Of a stretch of 64,000 bases of DNA, positions 26,682 to 36,268 are shown piece after piece. The number at the start of each line of letters is the position of its first letter. The stretch's first letter is position 1. The stretch is from Psychrobacter glacincola (GTDB lineage: Bacteria; Pseudomonadota; Gammaproteobacteria; Pseudomonadales; Moraxellaceae): contig LIQB01000003.2 of assembly GCA_001411745.2 (NCBI GenBank), forward strand, positions 329,743 to 393,742, written 5' to 3'. The translations under genes and the position numbers were made by a program. Below the pieces are notes generated by a model. The model searched no databases, had not been told where the DNA came from, and saw only the letters and a list, made by a program, of their open reading frames with translations.

Positions 26682-27740
26682 TTAGAAACTGGGTCTAAAT
26701 GCCCATAAACGCTGTGTCACCACTTTAATTTCTTTGGCTTTTTTATTATTGCCATTCTCATTATTATTGTTAGGCGTGCTGTTATTCGCATTACTCCCTA
26801 CTGCCGCGCTAGCATCAGTCGCAACCTTGCTAATCAATACGGTTGCAAACCGTTGTCTTTGTTGACCAAGACTTGCACTATCCGTTGCGGTAATAAGCGC
26901 CATAAAGGCTTGGCTATCGACTGCAAGCAGTGGTTTTAACGCCTTTCGCTGATCATCATTTAAGCTGCTCAACATCGGCAATTTCCACACATCATCGATA
27001 GAGGCTAACGCCTGCTTTGCCCGCATATCGACCAACCCCTGCATCTGTTGGCTGGTTGCGCCATCTATCAGTGCAGCCAGCAAAACTGGACTGGCAGTAT
27101 TGACATTAATAGGCACATAATAAGGAACCGCCGTAATATAAGGATGTAGTGCCGCTAGTACTTCAGCATTTACCCCTCGAATCTCTTGCAATTGATCGAC
27201 ACTGACCAATGCTTGATTGGGCAAAGTCTTACTCGCTGAGCCACTTGATTGCTGAGCATAAACCACACTCTCATCACCACCGTCTTGGTAAACGTTGCTA
27301 TCCGTATCTTGATAATCAAGAACAGCAATAGCAATATCAGGTTCCAGATTTAATTGTATCAACAATCTTTGAAATATGGCTAAGGCGGCGCTATCAACCG
27401 CGCCATTCTGATATAAGTTATTAATATTAAAACGACTGGCTTCATCGCGCACTTCAATACTGATGCTATGATTGGCTAAAAGATAAGGCGGTAATGGCTG
27501 CGCCCAAATGTCTTGCTCGCTATCTGTGTCATTCAGCTTATCGTCAGCACGAATCATCGTGATGGCCAATTGCTGACCAGCATTGATATCTTGTGACAGC
27601 TGATTTTGATCAAACAATAAGCCGCTACGCCTAATAGCAATCTTTTGACTGGCAAGCATCGCCCCCGCCACCACGGTAATACTGACCACCAATAGTAAGA
27701 TAGTGAGCAGCGCTACTCCGCGCTGAGAGTTTGCTGTCAT
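26682..27740 (-). CDS. gspK: Type II secretion minor pseudopilin GspK
   Basis: Large minor pseudopilin capping the pseudopilus tip with GspI and GspJ in the periplasm. The N-terminus MTANSQRGVALLTILLLVV has the prepilin cleavage site after Gly8; GspK proteins lack the Glu5 of other pseudopilins, as here. DEASRFNINNLYQNG, LLDYQDTDSNVYQDGGDE-like metal-binding acidic segment and INVNTASPVLLAALI are family traits. At 352 residues the length is normal. It ends in an Asn-rich insert (about residues 318-330). Last gene of gspH-I-J-K, 39 bp after gspJ. Confidence 0.92.
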   Translation of the reverse strand: MTANSQRGVALLTILLLVVSITVVAGAMLASQKIAIRRSGLLFDQNQLSQDINAGQQLAITMIRADDKLNDTDSEQDIWAQPLPPYLLANHSISIEVRDEASRFNINNLYQNGAVDSAALAIFQRLLIQLNLEPDIAIAVLDYQDTDSNVYQDGGDESVVYAQQSSGSASKTLPNQALVSVDQLQEIRGVNAEVLAALHPYITAVPYYVPINVNTASPVLLAALIDGATSQQMQGLVDMRAKQALASIDDVWKLPMLSSLNDDQRKALKPLLAVDSQAFMALITATDSASLGQQRQRFATVLISKVATDASAAVGSNANNSTPNNNNENGNNKKAKEIKVVTQRLWAFRPSF

Positions 27741-27779
27741 TGACTTAAGCCGCCTTTATTATTGACCCAGTGGTACATT

Positions 27780-28634
27780 TTAAATATTACTTCCTGCATT
27801 GTTATTTACATTGTTATTCGGGTCGTCATTATTAGTCTTATCACTACTATCGTTATTGCTAACATTGCCATTATTAGCAGCATTGTTATTGCTTTTGTTG
27901 GTATTGTTAATTGGTATTGGTTGGGGAGCAGGCGCCCACTGCCAAGTGATGGGCATATCCTGATAAGTAAAATTGACAGCAATGCCTTTGGGCAATAAAA
28001 CCACTGCTGGCTTGGCGCTTACGGCATTGGCCGTCTGCCCAGAGGTTGTATTTGTACTGCTATTGCCGTTATTACTGCTGTCTTTATTGGGAAATTTGGT
28101 GCTTAGTTCAGGTAAATATGCTTGCCAACGCCCTGCGGTGACGCCTTCGAGTAATACACTGTCTAGGCTGATGCTATCGCGCCCACCATCGATGCTAGTA
28201 TATTGACGGCGAATTAAACGCTCATCGGCAAAAATGTATTCGATATGTTGGACACTCATGCTACTTTGATACCGTGGATCAGGGTCGGCAAAACGAACAA
28301 AGCTGACATGCTCACCATCCAAGCTCATAAAAGGCTCAGGCACTGTTTCATTGGCTTGGGCGCTATTGTTTGTGCTATCACTGGCATTTGTACTGTTATT
28401 TGTCACACTGTTATTTTGAGTACTTGGTATTTGATAAGGGATAATTTGCCCCATGTCTTGCTGTAGTTGCAAATAAGCATATTGCAAAACAGCTAAGTTA
28501 TCAGCATGAAATTGTGCACGTTCGCGAGCACGGTTGACGCTATCAAACACCTGCCAGCCAGCCACTGCCAACATCGCAAATATTGCCATGGCGACCATCA
28601 ATTCAAGTAGCGTAAATCCACGCTGCGACTTCAC
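27780..28634 (-). CDS. gspJ: Type II secretion minor pseudopilin GspJ
   Basis: Minor pseudopilin of 284 residues. The cleavage motif QRGFTLLELMVAMAIFAML places cleavage after Gly6 with Glu at +5. PxxxDGEHVSFVRF-like core and LEGVTAGRWQAYLP follow GspJ order. The start is GTG, overlapping the gspI TGA (GTGA). Two low-complexity regions stand out: a Ser/Asn/Thr stretch near residues 70-90 and an Asn-rich C-terminal tail of about 45 residues, neither usual for the family. Confidence 0.9.
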   Translation of the reverse strand: MKSQRGFTLLELMVAMAIFAMLAVAGWQVFDSVNRARERAQFHADNLAVLQYAYLQLQQDMGQIIPYQIPSTQNNSVTNNSTNASDSTNNSAQANETVPEPFMSLDGEHVSFVRFADPDPRYQSSMSVQHIEYIFADERLIRRQYTSIDGGRDSISLDSVLLEGVTAGRWQAYLPELSTKFPNKDSSNNGNSSTNTTSGQTANAVSAKPAVVLLPKGIAVNFTYQDMPITWQWAPAPQPIPINNTNKSNNNAANNGNVSNNDSSDKTNNDDPNNNVNNNAGSNI

Positions 28635-29125
28635 GGATTGCCTCCAGACTGCCCTGCAATATCAGCACCCAAACTGCTTAAGTCCAAACTGCCAATGTCT
28701 TGCTCCGCATTGCTCAATATTACGTTGATATCAGTCACGGCGGTACGCGTCTGTCCATCTATAATGGGTGCGACAGCGATATTCACCTCTTTTAAAGCAG
28801 GCGTAATGGCATCACTGACCGTCATCACTACTTGCCAATCACGCCCTTGAGCATTGATTGTTTGTGTGCGATTGGCCGTCAGCCAAGTCTCTTGAATACG
28901 CAAATCAGCGGCCGCATTCTGTGCGACAAAATGTGCCAATGTACGTGTGCGTAAGACATCCACTGAGCTGAGATAGGCACTACTGGCACGGCTAGCAGCC
29001 ACAGCAACAACTGCTAAAATCGCTAACGCCACCATTACCTCAATCAGAGTAAAGCCGCTTTCATGCTTTGATAGCATTGGCTTTTTGTTTATATCAGCAG
29101 ATATAATGCCATCCTTATCTATCAT
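28631..29125 (-). CDS. gspI: Type II secretion minor pseudopilin GspI
   Basis: Minor pseudopilin of 164 residues. SGFTLIEVMVALAILAVVA gives cleavage after Gly24 and Glu at +5. The leader of 24 residues is longer than the usual 6-10. It sits 3 bp after gspH and overlaps gspJ by 4 bases, so the block is one operon. GspI nucleates the tip complex with GspJ and GspK. Confidence 0.9.
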   Translation of the reverse strand: MIDKDGIISADINKKPMLSKHESGFTLIEVMVALAILAVVAVAASRASSAYLSSVDVLRTRTLAHFVAQNAAADLRIQETWLTANRTQTINAQGRDWQVVMTVSDAITPALKEVNIAVAPIIDGQTRTAVTDINVILSNAEQDIGSLDLSSLGADIAGQSGGNP

Positions 29126-29128
29126 CAG

Positions 29129-29956
29129 CTACAACCCTTGTCCGATCGTCATACTACCATCAGGCATAATGGTAATGACCTCGCCCACCAGACGCGAATT
29201 GTGCAGCACCTCAATGGTGACAGGCGTTGCTTGCCCTGTACCAAACCATAATATTTGTGGGACTGCTTGATTGGCAAACCAAGGCTGCAATGTTTGTCCC
29301 TGTTCAGGCATTGATAGGTTGCCAGCCTCCAAGCTTTGCACCCTTAAACTAACCCCAGCAGGTAACTCCGGCAAACTGACTTCTGGCTCAATCTCCCAGC
29401 TAGGTACTGGCTGTTGCTTTCCCATCGCCCCCGACATACTTGTCAGATCAGCAGACAATTCCATCGAATTTTTAGGCGTGCTGTCCATGCTATTTGACGG
29501 GGCATCATTGGTTTGATAGGCAATATAAGGATTTGATAAAGTAACAATCACAGGAGCTACTTGACCTTGTTTATCCGCTTGTAAACTTAAACCCATCGGC
29601 TGCATACGCTCAGCAGACAACAACCGTACATAGCTCAGTGAATCCGTTAAATGCTCATAAAACGCACGGTTTTTACGCGATTCACTACTACCCACTGACA
29701 AGCTCATCATGCCAGCAAAGATAGACAGAATAACGACCACCACTACAATTTCGACAAGGGTAAAGCCCTGCTGTGCCTGAGCAAGGCTTGAGGATTTATA
29801 AGGGGAAACATGAGTGTTTTGTACTGGAAAGGATTTATACTGATAAACCAGAGGTAAGCGATATCTATCTGTGTTTTTATACTGCAAATATTGATGACTT
29901 AAGTGTGAATAGCAAGTGACCGCTGAGCTGGACGGAGTCTTGGCAGTGACCGGCAT
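29129..29956 (-). CDS. gspH: Type II secretion minor pseudopilin GspH
   Basis: First gene of the minor pseudopilin block. QQGFTLVEIVVVVVILSIF marks cleavage after Gly64 with Glu69 at +5, followed by SRKNRAFYEHLTDSLSYVRLLSAE and EVLHNSRLVGEVITIMPDG, typical of GspH. The 63-residue region before the cleavage site is far longer than normal. No internal ATG or GTG exists before the motif, and AGGTG stands just before the chosen ATG, so the long leader may be real. An internal TTG at codon 27 is the only alternative start seen. Confidence 0.85.
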   Translation of the reverse strand: MPVTAKTPSSSAVTCYSHLSHQYLQYKNTDRYRLPLVYQYKSFPVQNTHVSPYKSSSLAQAQQGFTLVEIVVVVVILSIFAGMMSLSVGSSESRKNRAFYEHLTDSLSYVRLLSAERMQPMGLSLQADKQGQVAPVIVTLSNPYIAYQTNDAPSNSMDSTPKNSMELSADLTSMSGAMGKQQPVPSWEIEPEVSLPELPAGVSLRVQSLEAGNLSMPEQGQTLQPWFANQAVPQILWFGTGQATPVTIEVLHNSRLVGEVITIMPDGSMTIGQGL

Positions 29957-30131
29957 ATTGCACCTATAAACCTATAAGTAGGTTGTGGTATGAAGAATAA
30001 AACTATGATTGGGCGCTAAAGCTGATAACCATGTATCCATTTTTAGCATGGATACACCGTGCTGCGATAACGAATATAGCAACACGAATTTAAAAAATTT
30101 GGGTTAAAAGACCATAAGTTAAACAAAGATA

Positions 30132-30815
30132 TTAATAACTGGTATTACGGTGCTCTTCTGACTCAGTATCGATTTGCTCGACCAACTCCTGCATATCTTC
30201 ATCCATCACCTCATCGTCAGCCGCAGGATAATGGCTCGGCAACTCAAGCATTTGCTGAACGAAGGCATAACGTAGGGTATCACGGCGACCCAAATACCGC
30301 TGGTAAAAGCTTGAATTTAATAGTCCAGCACCGCCCTGACCCATCGCCCAAATCGAGGACAAATAGTCGCGCGTGCTCAAACTACTGTGCTGCTCTTGTA
30401 AATACGCACTGATAATGTCAATCAAGCGTTTCATACGCTGACGGCGAATATCATATAGCTCACCAAACAAGCGATTAAGACCCGTCACTGATGCCGCCAA
30501 ACGCTCTTCGATTTGATTGAGCAACATGGCTTTTTGTGGATTAAATAACTGCTGAAAGATCATACGAGCAACGCCTGCTGATGGACAATCATCAATACGA
30601 TTAATCTCAAACAGTTGTTCTTCATAGCGGATAATAATACGCAAATAGAGTTCATCTTTACTGGAGAAATGCTTATACAGTGTACCTTTAGCCAGATCCA
30701 GCTGGTCTGCCAAACTGTCTAAAGTAATATCACCATCGCCCGACTCAAGTAGCAATTGCTCTGCCATCGCTAAGATATTCTCTTCTCGTGCCTTGAACTG
30801 ATGCTGACGACTCAT
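30132..30815 (-). CDS. TetR/AcrR family transcriptional regulator
   Basis: A 227-residue regulator with N-terminal helix-turn-helix (about residues 12-57: ITLDSLADQLDLAKGTLYKHF). The C-terminal ligand domain and acidic tail give no ligand hint. It lies between gspH and tatD, all on the minus strand, but gaps of 175 and 233 bp suggest a separate unit. Confidence 0.9.
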   Translation of the reverse strand: MSRQHQFKAREENILAMAEQLLLESGDGDITLDSLADQLDLAKGTLYKHFSSKDELYLRIIIRYEEQLFEINRIDDCPSAGVARMIFQQLFNPQKAMLLNQIEERLAASVTGLNRLFGELYDIRRQRMKRLIDIISAYLQEQHSSLSTRDYLSSIWAMGQGGAGLLNSSFYQRYLGRRDTLRYAFVQQMLELPSHYPAADDEVMDEDMQELVEQIDTESEEHRNTSY

Positions 30816-31048
30816 AATCTCTCCTAAAACCTGACAAGATTAAGCATATGACCATCCTGTGGATGAATGCATCGGCGACAAGCGTATAACATCATACAAA
30901 GTCTGCTCGAAAACCACCGAAGGAGATATGCTTGTGTTTGCTAAATAGTCATTGATAATCATAGGCTTATGCTCCACATCATAAGTACAAATAACGTAAA
31001 GCAACAAGAATGTATCATAAATGACTGAGTGGTCATAGCATAACCATT

Positions 31049-31837
31049 TTAGTGATACTGTGCCAGTAAATTCTCAAAGTTTTTTGCAGTTAATGCCCCA
31101 ACGTCATCGCTACTACAGCCATACATCTCTGCCAGACAACTGGCGACATACGGTACGTAGGCAGGCTCATTCGGTCTACCACGCTTGGGCACCGGTGCTA
31201 GATAAGGGCTATCGGTTTCGATAAGCAGTCTATCTCTAGGCATGTTTTTTGCTGCATCTTTAATCATTTGAGCACTCTTAAAGCTAACAATGCCCGAAAA
31301 TGAGATATAAAACCCTAAGTCAAGTGCACGCTTGGCCGTCTCCCAATCTTCGGTAAAACAATGAATAATACCGTGCTCAGCGCCTTCTGATTTTAGGATA
31401 TCAATCGTATCTTCTTTGGCATCACGCATATGAATGACGAGTGGCTTTTGCAGGCTTTGACTGGCATGAATATGGCGAGCAAGACTGGCTTGCTGCTCTT
31501 TTTTGTTTTCCGTTGACCAGTAATAATCTAATCCTGTCTCCCCAATCGCCCATACATGGTCGGCATCAGCCGTTTCGATCAAACGTTCAACTGTCGCTGA
31601 TTGCAAGACACTAATATCTTCACAAGGATGAATACCGACGCTCATGCCAAGATTTAGCGCCTCATCGCTATAGGTGCTGACAATATGAGCAATCTCATCA
31701 TATTCGGCAAAATCACACATAATCGCCATTGCCCGAGTGACATTGGCAGCTTTCATCGCGTCAATCGCGCCAGACAATTTACCATCATACTTGGTTAAAT
31801 CTAAGCGATTAAGATGGCAATGGCTATCAGTAAACAT
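31049..31837 (-). CDS. TatD family metal-dependent hydrolase/3'-5' DNase
   Basis: TIM-barrel amidohydrolase-like protein of 262 residues. Metal ligands: His6 and His8 (DSHCHLN), Glu in IGETGLDYYW, His in VIHMRDA, His in IIHCFTEDW and Asp in IETDSPYLAP. Members (TatD, YcfH, YjjV) are metal-dependent nucleases used in DNA repair or quality control; the exact subgroup cannot be set by eye. Start MFTDSHCHL is typical. Confidence 0.93.
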   Translation of the reverse strand: MFTDSHCHLNRLDLTKYDGKLSGAIDAMKAANVTRAMAIMCDFAEYDEIAHIVSTYSDEALNLGMSVGIHPCEDISVLQSATVERLIETADADHVWAIGETGLDYYWSTENKKEQQASLARHIHASQSLQKPLVIHMRDAKEDTIDILKSEGAEHGIIHCFTEDWETAKRALDLGFYISFSGIVSFKSAQMIKDAAKNMPRDRLLIETDSPYLAPVPKRGRPNEPAYVPYVASCLAEMYGCSSDDVGALTAKNFENLLAQYH

Positions 31838-31984
31838 AAGTAATCTCGTTAATAAAAATGAATAAAATGTGTTAGAACAATAACTTATAACATAAAATTA
31901 GTAGTCGTAAGAGCATTAATTGCTCTGATAAGTGCGCTTTTCAAGTCATGATTAGCAAACTTATTTTTAGTACAAAGGCAGCTT

Positions 31985-33772
31985 TTAATGAAGCGGCACC
32001 ACTCGCATTACTTCTTCTATGGTCGTCACCCCTTCACTAATACGCTTTGCACCCGATAAGCGCAGTGGCTGCACACCTTCGCGGTACGCTTGCTGCTTAA
32101 GCACATCTAAATTGGCATCGGCGGCGACCAGTTTTTTTAGCTCATTTGACAACGGCATGATCTCATATAGACCGACGCGACCTTGATAGCCCGTATGGCG
32201 ACAATGCTCGCAGCCTTGCGCCGTATAAATTTGCGCTGGAGCGTACGCACGCCAAGGCTGAACCAGTTCCTGCCACTGAACAGCAATTTCACTGTCTGGG
32301 ATCACGTCTAGGGCTTTTTTGCAATGCGGACATAACGTTCGTAGCAAACGCTGCGCCATGACGCCTAATATCGTCGCTGAGGTTAAAAACGGCTGAATGC
32401 CTAAATCATGCAAGCGAGTAAGTGAGCTTGGTGCATCATTGGTATGCAACGTCGAGAGTACCAAATGTCCAGTGAGTGATGCTTGTACTGCCATATTGGC
32501 GGTTTCGGCATCGCGAATCTCACCAACCATAATAATATCTGGGTCTTGGCGCATCAAAGAGCGAATACCATCTGCAAAATGCAAATCAACGCCTGGATTG
32601 ACCTGCATTTGGTTGAAAGCTGGTTCAATCATCTCGATGGGATCTTCAATCGTACAAACATTAACTTGTTCTGTGGCGAGCTGCTTAAGCGTACTGTACA
32701 ACGTCGTGGTTTTACCAGAACCCGTTGGCCCTGTGACCAAAATAATACCATTTGGATGCGCGGTCAGCTCATGCCAAGTATCGAGCTGCTTACCTGACAA
32801 ACCAAGCTGAGCAAACGAGCGCACCAGCACTTCAGGATCAAATACCCGCATCACCAGCTTTTCGCCAAAGGCCGTCGGCATCGTCGATAAGCGCAGCTCA
32901 GTTTCCAGACCCTTTGGCGTACGGGTTTTCAACCTGCCATCTTGTGGTTTGCGTTTTTCTGCCACATTCAGTCGTCCTAATATTTTAATCCGCGCCGTCA
33001 CCGCGACAATGATTGCCAAAGGCATCTCATAGACGGTATGTAGCACGCCATCGATACGAAAACGGACTTTACCCGTCTCACGGCGAGGCTCTAAATGGAT
33101 ATCACTGGCTCGCTGCTCAAAAGCATATTGCAACAACCAATCGACAACTCTGACAATATGTTGATCGTTAGCATCAGGGTTGGTATTGTCGCCCAGTTGC
33201 AATAATGCCTCAACATTGGTGACATCAGCCGCCGCCCGCTTATGGACACTATTTGCTCCTGCAATCGCTTGGGTGACTTGGTAAAACTCTTGACGGTAGC
33301 GATTGATTTGCTCAGGATTGATATAAACCGTACGATAGCTTTTAGACTTGATTAATTTTTCGATACTTGTCTGCCACTCAGTACAAAACGGCTGGTCTGT
33401 ACCGATGACGACTTCATCATTCGTCACTTCAATGGGCAAAATATGCTGTGAGCGGGCATATTCAAAGGACATCAGTTGAGTGACGGCTGGGACATCGACT
33501 TTTAACGGGTCAATACGGACAAGTGCCATGCCTGCTTTGGCAGCCAACCATTGATTCAACCATACCAAAGTCAATTTATGCTCAACATTTTTATCCAGTG
33601 CATGACCGTTTGGCAGACCAAATTCACTGATGGTCAGGAGTGGATGCTGCGCTTTATCACGGCGGCTCGTCATCACTAAATTGTAGCCACGCTGATCAAT
33701 CACCTTATCTGCCAACAGTTCATCTAAGCACCAACGTAAATCAATCACGATTGAATATTTCTGAGCAGACAT
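31985..33772 (-). CDS. gspE: Type II secretion system ATPase GspE
   Basis: Hexameric secretion ATPase driving pseudopilus assembly at the inner membrane. The N-terminal domain that docks on GspL covers about residues 1-170; the nucleotide domain has RASDIHLEPR, Walker A GPTGSGKT at 348-355, IEDPIEM, Walker B MVGEIRDAETA and a His box (STLHTNDA). The zinc-binding CPHC (Cys481, Cys484) and CEHC (Cys521, Cys524) pairs distinguish GspE/PilB from PilT. At 595 residues it is slightly longer than typical GspE. PilB is the main alternative; proximity to gspH-I-J-K favours GspE. Confidence 0.87.
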   Translation of the reverse strand: MSAQKYSIVIDLRWCLDELLADKVIDQRGYNLVMTSRRDKAQHPLLTISEFGLPNGHALDKNVEHKLTLVWLNQWLAAKAGMALVRIDPLKVDVPAVTQLMSFEYARSQHILPIEVTNDEVVIGTDQPFCTEWQTSIEKLIKSKSYRTVYINPEQINRYRQEFYQVTQAIAGANSVHKRAAADVTNVEALLQLGDNTNPDANDQHIVRVVDWLLQYAFEQRASDIHLEPRRETGKVRFRIDGVLHTVYEMPLAIIVAVTARIKILGRLNVAEKRKPQDGRLKTRTPKGLETELRLSTMPTAFGEKLVMRVFDPEVLVRSFAQLGLSGKQLDTWHELTAHPNGIILVTGPTGSGKTTTLYSTLKQLATEQVNVCTIEDPIEMIEPAFNQMQVNPGVDLHFADGIRSLMRQDPDIIMVGEIRDAETANMAVQASLTGHLVLSTLHTNDAPSSLTRLHDLGIQPFLTSATILGVMAQRLLRTLCPHCKKALDVIPDSEIAVQWQELVQPWRAYAPAQIYTAQGCEHCRHTGYQGRVGLYEIMPLSNELKKLVAADANLDVLKQQAYREGVQPLRLSGAKRISEGVTTIEEVMRVVPLH

Positions 33773-33857
33773 ATTTTTCTTCTTTTATTATTGATGCGTT
33801 ATTTATTGAGGAATGATTTATGGATAATTCATGCGGCAGTAATGGCATTGCTGGGCA

Positions 33858-34733
33858 TTACAAGCTCACTTTCACAACAGCCGTTATCTGCAATTGCCCT
33901 GATTCTATCAACTGGAACCTCACATCGACAGACTTATAACGCATGACAAACGGCGTATTGATCTCCGGGCGACGATAGGCTGGACGCGGGTCTTGCGCAA
34001 TTAATGCTTTAATAATCTCGATATCGGAAATAAGCAATTGCTCTTGCATTTGTTGAATAAGCGTCTCTACACTATTATTTTTTGCATGAATAGCTTTCTT
34101 ATTATTTTTATTCTCAGTCTCATTGTCATTGTCATCGCATCGTCCAGCGTCAACCAACGTCATAAATTGCTCGTAAGCAGACTCCGTGATAATTATCTCT
34201 AATAAATCTGGCGCAGTTGGCGCAAACCCGCTTTTTGCATTGCTGAGCGCATCGCTATAAGCGACATAGGGCTTAATATCGATAATCGGCGTACCATCTA
34301 TCATATCTGCACCGCTAATAATAAGTAACACGCGCCCATCACAAACCTCGATACTTTCAAGCTTGACGACAGATAACCCAAGCGCTGAAGGTCGATACAT
34401 ACTGCGACTGGCAAACACCCCTATTTTTTGATTGCCACCGAGCCTTGGTGGTCGAACTTGCGCACGAAAGCCAGTACCGCTTTTGCCAATATGAGTGCCT
34501 TTATTGGTATAGTTATGATGAAACTGCCAACTGATCCAGATATGGCTGAACGCGTCTAAACCGGCAAATGCTACTGGCGAGTCATAAGGCGCTATCATCT
34601 CAATGATACTGGTGAGCGCAACCAAATTCGGCTGGCGTGGCGCACCAAATTTCTGTGATAGCGGCGCACGATGGTAGCCAATCATTGGCGCATGGTGGTA
34701 ACCTGCCAAAGAGATATTATCATCGGACATCAT
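33858..34733 (-). CDS. trmO: tRNA (N6-threonylcarbamoyladenosine(37)-N6)-methyltransferase TrmO
   Basis: SAM-dependent enzyme adding the N6 methyl group to t6A37 of tRNA-Thr. The family (YaeB/VirR-like beta barrel) shows FSHIWISWQFH, RAQVRPPRLGG, VFASRSMYRPSALGLSVVKLE and DGTPIIDIKPYVAYSD, and the C-terminal DPRPAYR segment. Length 291 is longer than the E. coli protein because of an Asn/Lys-rich insert near residues 195-215. The start ATG at 34731-34733 is followed by a second ATG. Confidence 0.92.
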   Translation of the reverse strand: MMSDDNISLAGYHHAPMIGYHRAPLSQKFGAPRQPNLVALTSIIEMIAPYDSPVAFAGLDAFSHIWISWQFHHNYTNKGTHIGKSGTGFRAQVRPPRLGGNQKIGVFASRSMYRPSALGLSVVKLESIEVCDGRVLLIISGADMIDGTPIIDIKPYVAYSDALSNAKSGFAPTAPDLLEIIITESAYEQFMTLVDAGRCDDNDNETENKNNKKAIHAKNNSVETLIQQMQEQLLISDIEIIKALIAQDPRPAYRRPEINTPFVMRYKSVDVRFQLIESGQLQITAVVKVSL

Positions 34734-35239
34734 GTTTCTCCAAAAAACCGTTCAATAGTAAGCATCTGCTTTTATGAGAGCGTCTAGCGCATATTATCCA
34801 GTGATACAAAATTACTCACTAACGATATTCCATTTTATCATGCCGCATCGTCGCTGCCAGACGGATTTTTATTTTAAATTTTGGTATTATGAGCCATAAA
34901 TTCGATGAGAGCCTTTATTTTTCAACCCTTATAAGCCATCTACAGCAACAGCCATTGTCGTGGTTTGACAGGTGACAGATTCAGTCGTATCTATCCTTAG
35001 ACCTTATCAGCCCCTCTCCTGATTTTAAATGCTTAATAAGGTGTTAGAATATCGCCCCATAACATTGGTTAAAACATCGGCTATGCTACTTACTTTGCAT
35101 GACAGAGGTTTTAAACGATTGGCTGTTCCAATAGTGATTGAAAATTTACTACCCTTTTATACACTTTTTCATTGAAAATTTTAATTTAACACTCATTTAA
35201 ACTTAATAAAACCGATAGCAACTTATTAACGAGGACTTT
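34734..35239. other. Intergenic region, 506 bp, before fpr
   Basis: The divergent region of trmO and fpr. A possible -10 TAGAAT at 35045-35050 lacks a good -35. A 30-codon frame at 35083-35175 (MLLTLHDRGFKRLAV start) has no ribosome site and is probably chance. I see no terminator, repeat or RNA gene. The length is large for this compact backbone. Confidence 0.45.
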
Positions 35240-36013
35240 ATGTCAAAACTTCGCACCGAAACGGTCACAGAGGTTCATCACTGGAATGACGCTCTATTTA
35301 GCATCAAGACAACTCGCGACGATGGCCTGCGCTTTCGTAATGGCGAATTTGCGATGATCGGAATCGTTGTCGATGGCAGACCGCTATTGCGCGCTTATTC
35401 GATTGCTAGCCCGAACTACGAAGATCACTTAGAATTCTTTTCTATCAAGGTTCAAGATGGTCCATTAACCTCGCGCTTGCAGCATATCAAAGTTGGTGAC
35501 GAGCTGTTGGTCAGCAAAAAACCAACGGGCACTTTGGTACTAGATGATTTACTGCCTGGCAAAAACCTTTATATGCTCTCTACAGGCACTGGACTGGCGC
35601 CATTTTTATCATTGGCACGTGATCCTGAAGTCTATGAACGCTTTGAAAAAATCATCTTGGTACATGGTGTGCGCCATATCGATGATTTGGCGTATCGTGA
35701 TATGTTTGAAAATGAGTTACCTAACGACGAGATCTTTGGTGAATGGTACCGTGAAAAATTCATCTACTACCCAACAGTGACTCGTGAGGATTTCAAAAAT
35801 CAAGGTCGCGTGACTGACTTAATGACCTCAGGAAAGCTCTTTGAAGACATTGGCTTACCGCCGATGAATAAAGAAGACGACCGTGTCATGATCTGCGGTA
35901 GCATGCCATTTAATGCTGAAGTTTCAGCGATTTTGGATGATTTTGGTTTGACTGTTTCACCACGCATGGGTGTCCAAGCAGATTATGCCGTTGAACGTGC
36001 TTTTGTAGGCTAA
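35240..36013 (+). CDS. fpr: Ferredoxin--NADP+ reductase
   Basis: Flavoprotein (257 residues) exchanging electrons between NADPH and ferredoxin or flavodoxin. FAD motif RAYSIASPNYEDHLEFFSIK region with RxYS, LTSRLQHI, NADP motif LSTGTGLAPFLSLARDPEVY, and the C-terminal YAVERAFVG typical of bacterial subclass I/II Fpr. Ribosome site GAGGA precedes the ATG. Last host protein gene before the tRNA and prophage. Confidence 0.96.
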   Translation: MSKLRTETVTEVHHWNDALFSIKTTRDDGLRFRNGEFAMIGIVVDGRPLLRAYSIASPNYEDHLEFFSIKVQDGPLTSRLQHIKVGDELLVSKKPTGTLVLDDLLPGKNLYMLSTGTGLAPFLSLARDPEVYERFEKIILVHGVRHIDDLAYRDMFENELPNDEIFGEWYREKFIYYPTVTREDFKNQGRVTDLMTSGKLFEDIGLPPMNKEDDRVMICGSMPFNAEVSAILDDFGLTVSPRMGVQADYAVERAFVG

Positions 36014-36046
36014 ACCAATTTAATTGAAAATTATATAAAATAATTC

Positions 36047-36074
36047 TTGACGGATAAAAATAGGCTGCTATAAT
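36047..36074 (+). promoter_or_regulatory. Promoter of tRNA-Leu
   Basis: TTGACG (36047-36052), 16-bp spacer and TATAAT (36069-36074). The -10 box sits in the loop of a dyad AGGCTGC/GCAGCCT (36062-36068 with 36077-36083). Mature tRNA begins at 36148, so the leader is about 65 nt. Confidence 0.8.
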
Positions 36075-36147
36075 ACGCAGCCTATACAGAGTTAACCCTG
36101 TAGCCCAATTCGATAATCTCTATCTAATAGACCTTATCTTCTAACAT

Positions 36148-36233
36148 GCCAGTGTGATGGAATTGGTAGACATGACGGATTCAAAATCCGTTGCCTAATA
36201 AGCGTGTCGGTTCGAGTCCGACCACTGGTACCA
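36148..36233 (+). tRNA. tRNA-Leu (anticodon CAA)
   Basis: Class II tRNA of 86 nt with the CCA encoded (36231-36233). The acceptor stem GCCAGTG/CACTGGT, D-loop with TTGGTAGA, anticodon loop TTCAAAA giving CAA (reads UUG), long variable arm, and T-arm GTCGGTTCGAGTCCGAC are all visible. A tyrosine integrase follows 172 bp downstream, so its 3' end is the likely attB core. Confidence 0.96.
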
Positions 36234-36268
36234 TATAGCAGTACAAGCAAGTCCGAGTACGTCTGATT

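Noticed and set aside
35083..35175. 30-codon frame before fpr as a leader peptide
   Set aside because: No ribosome site and no attenuator hairpin follows.
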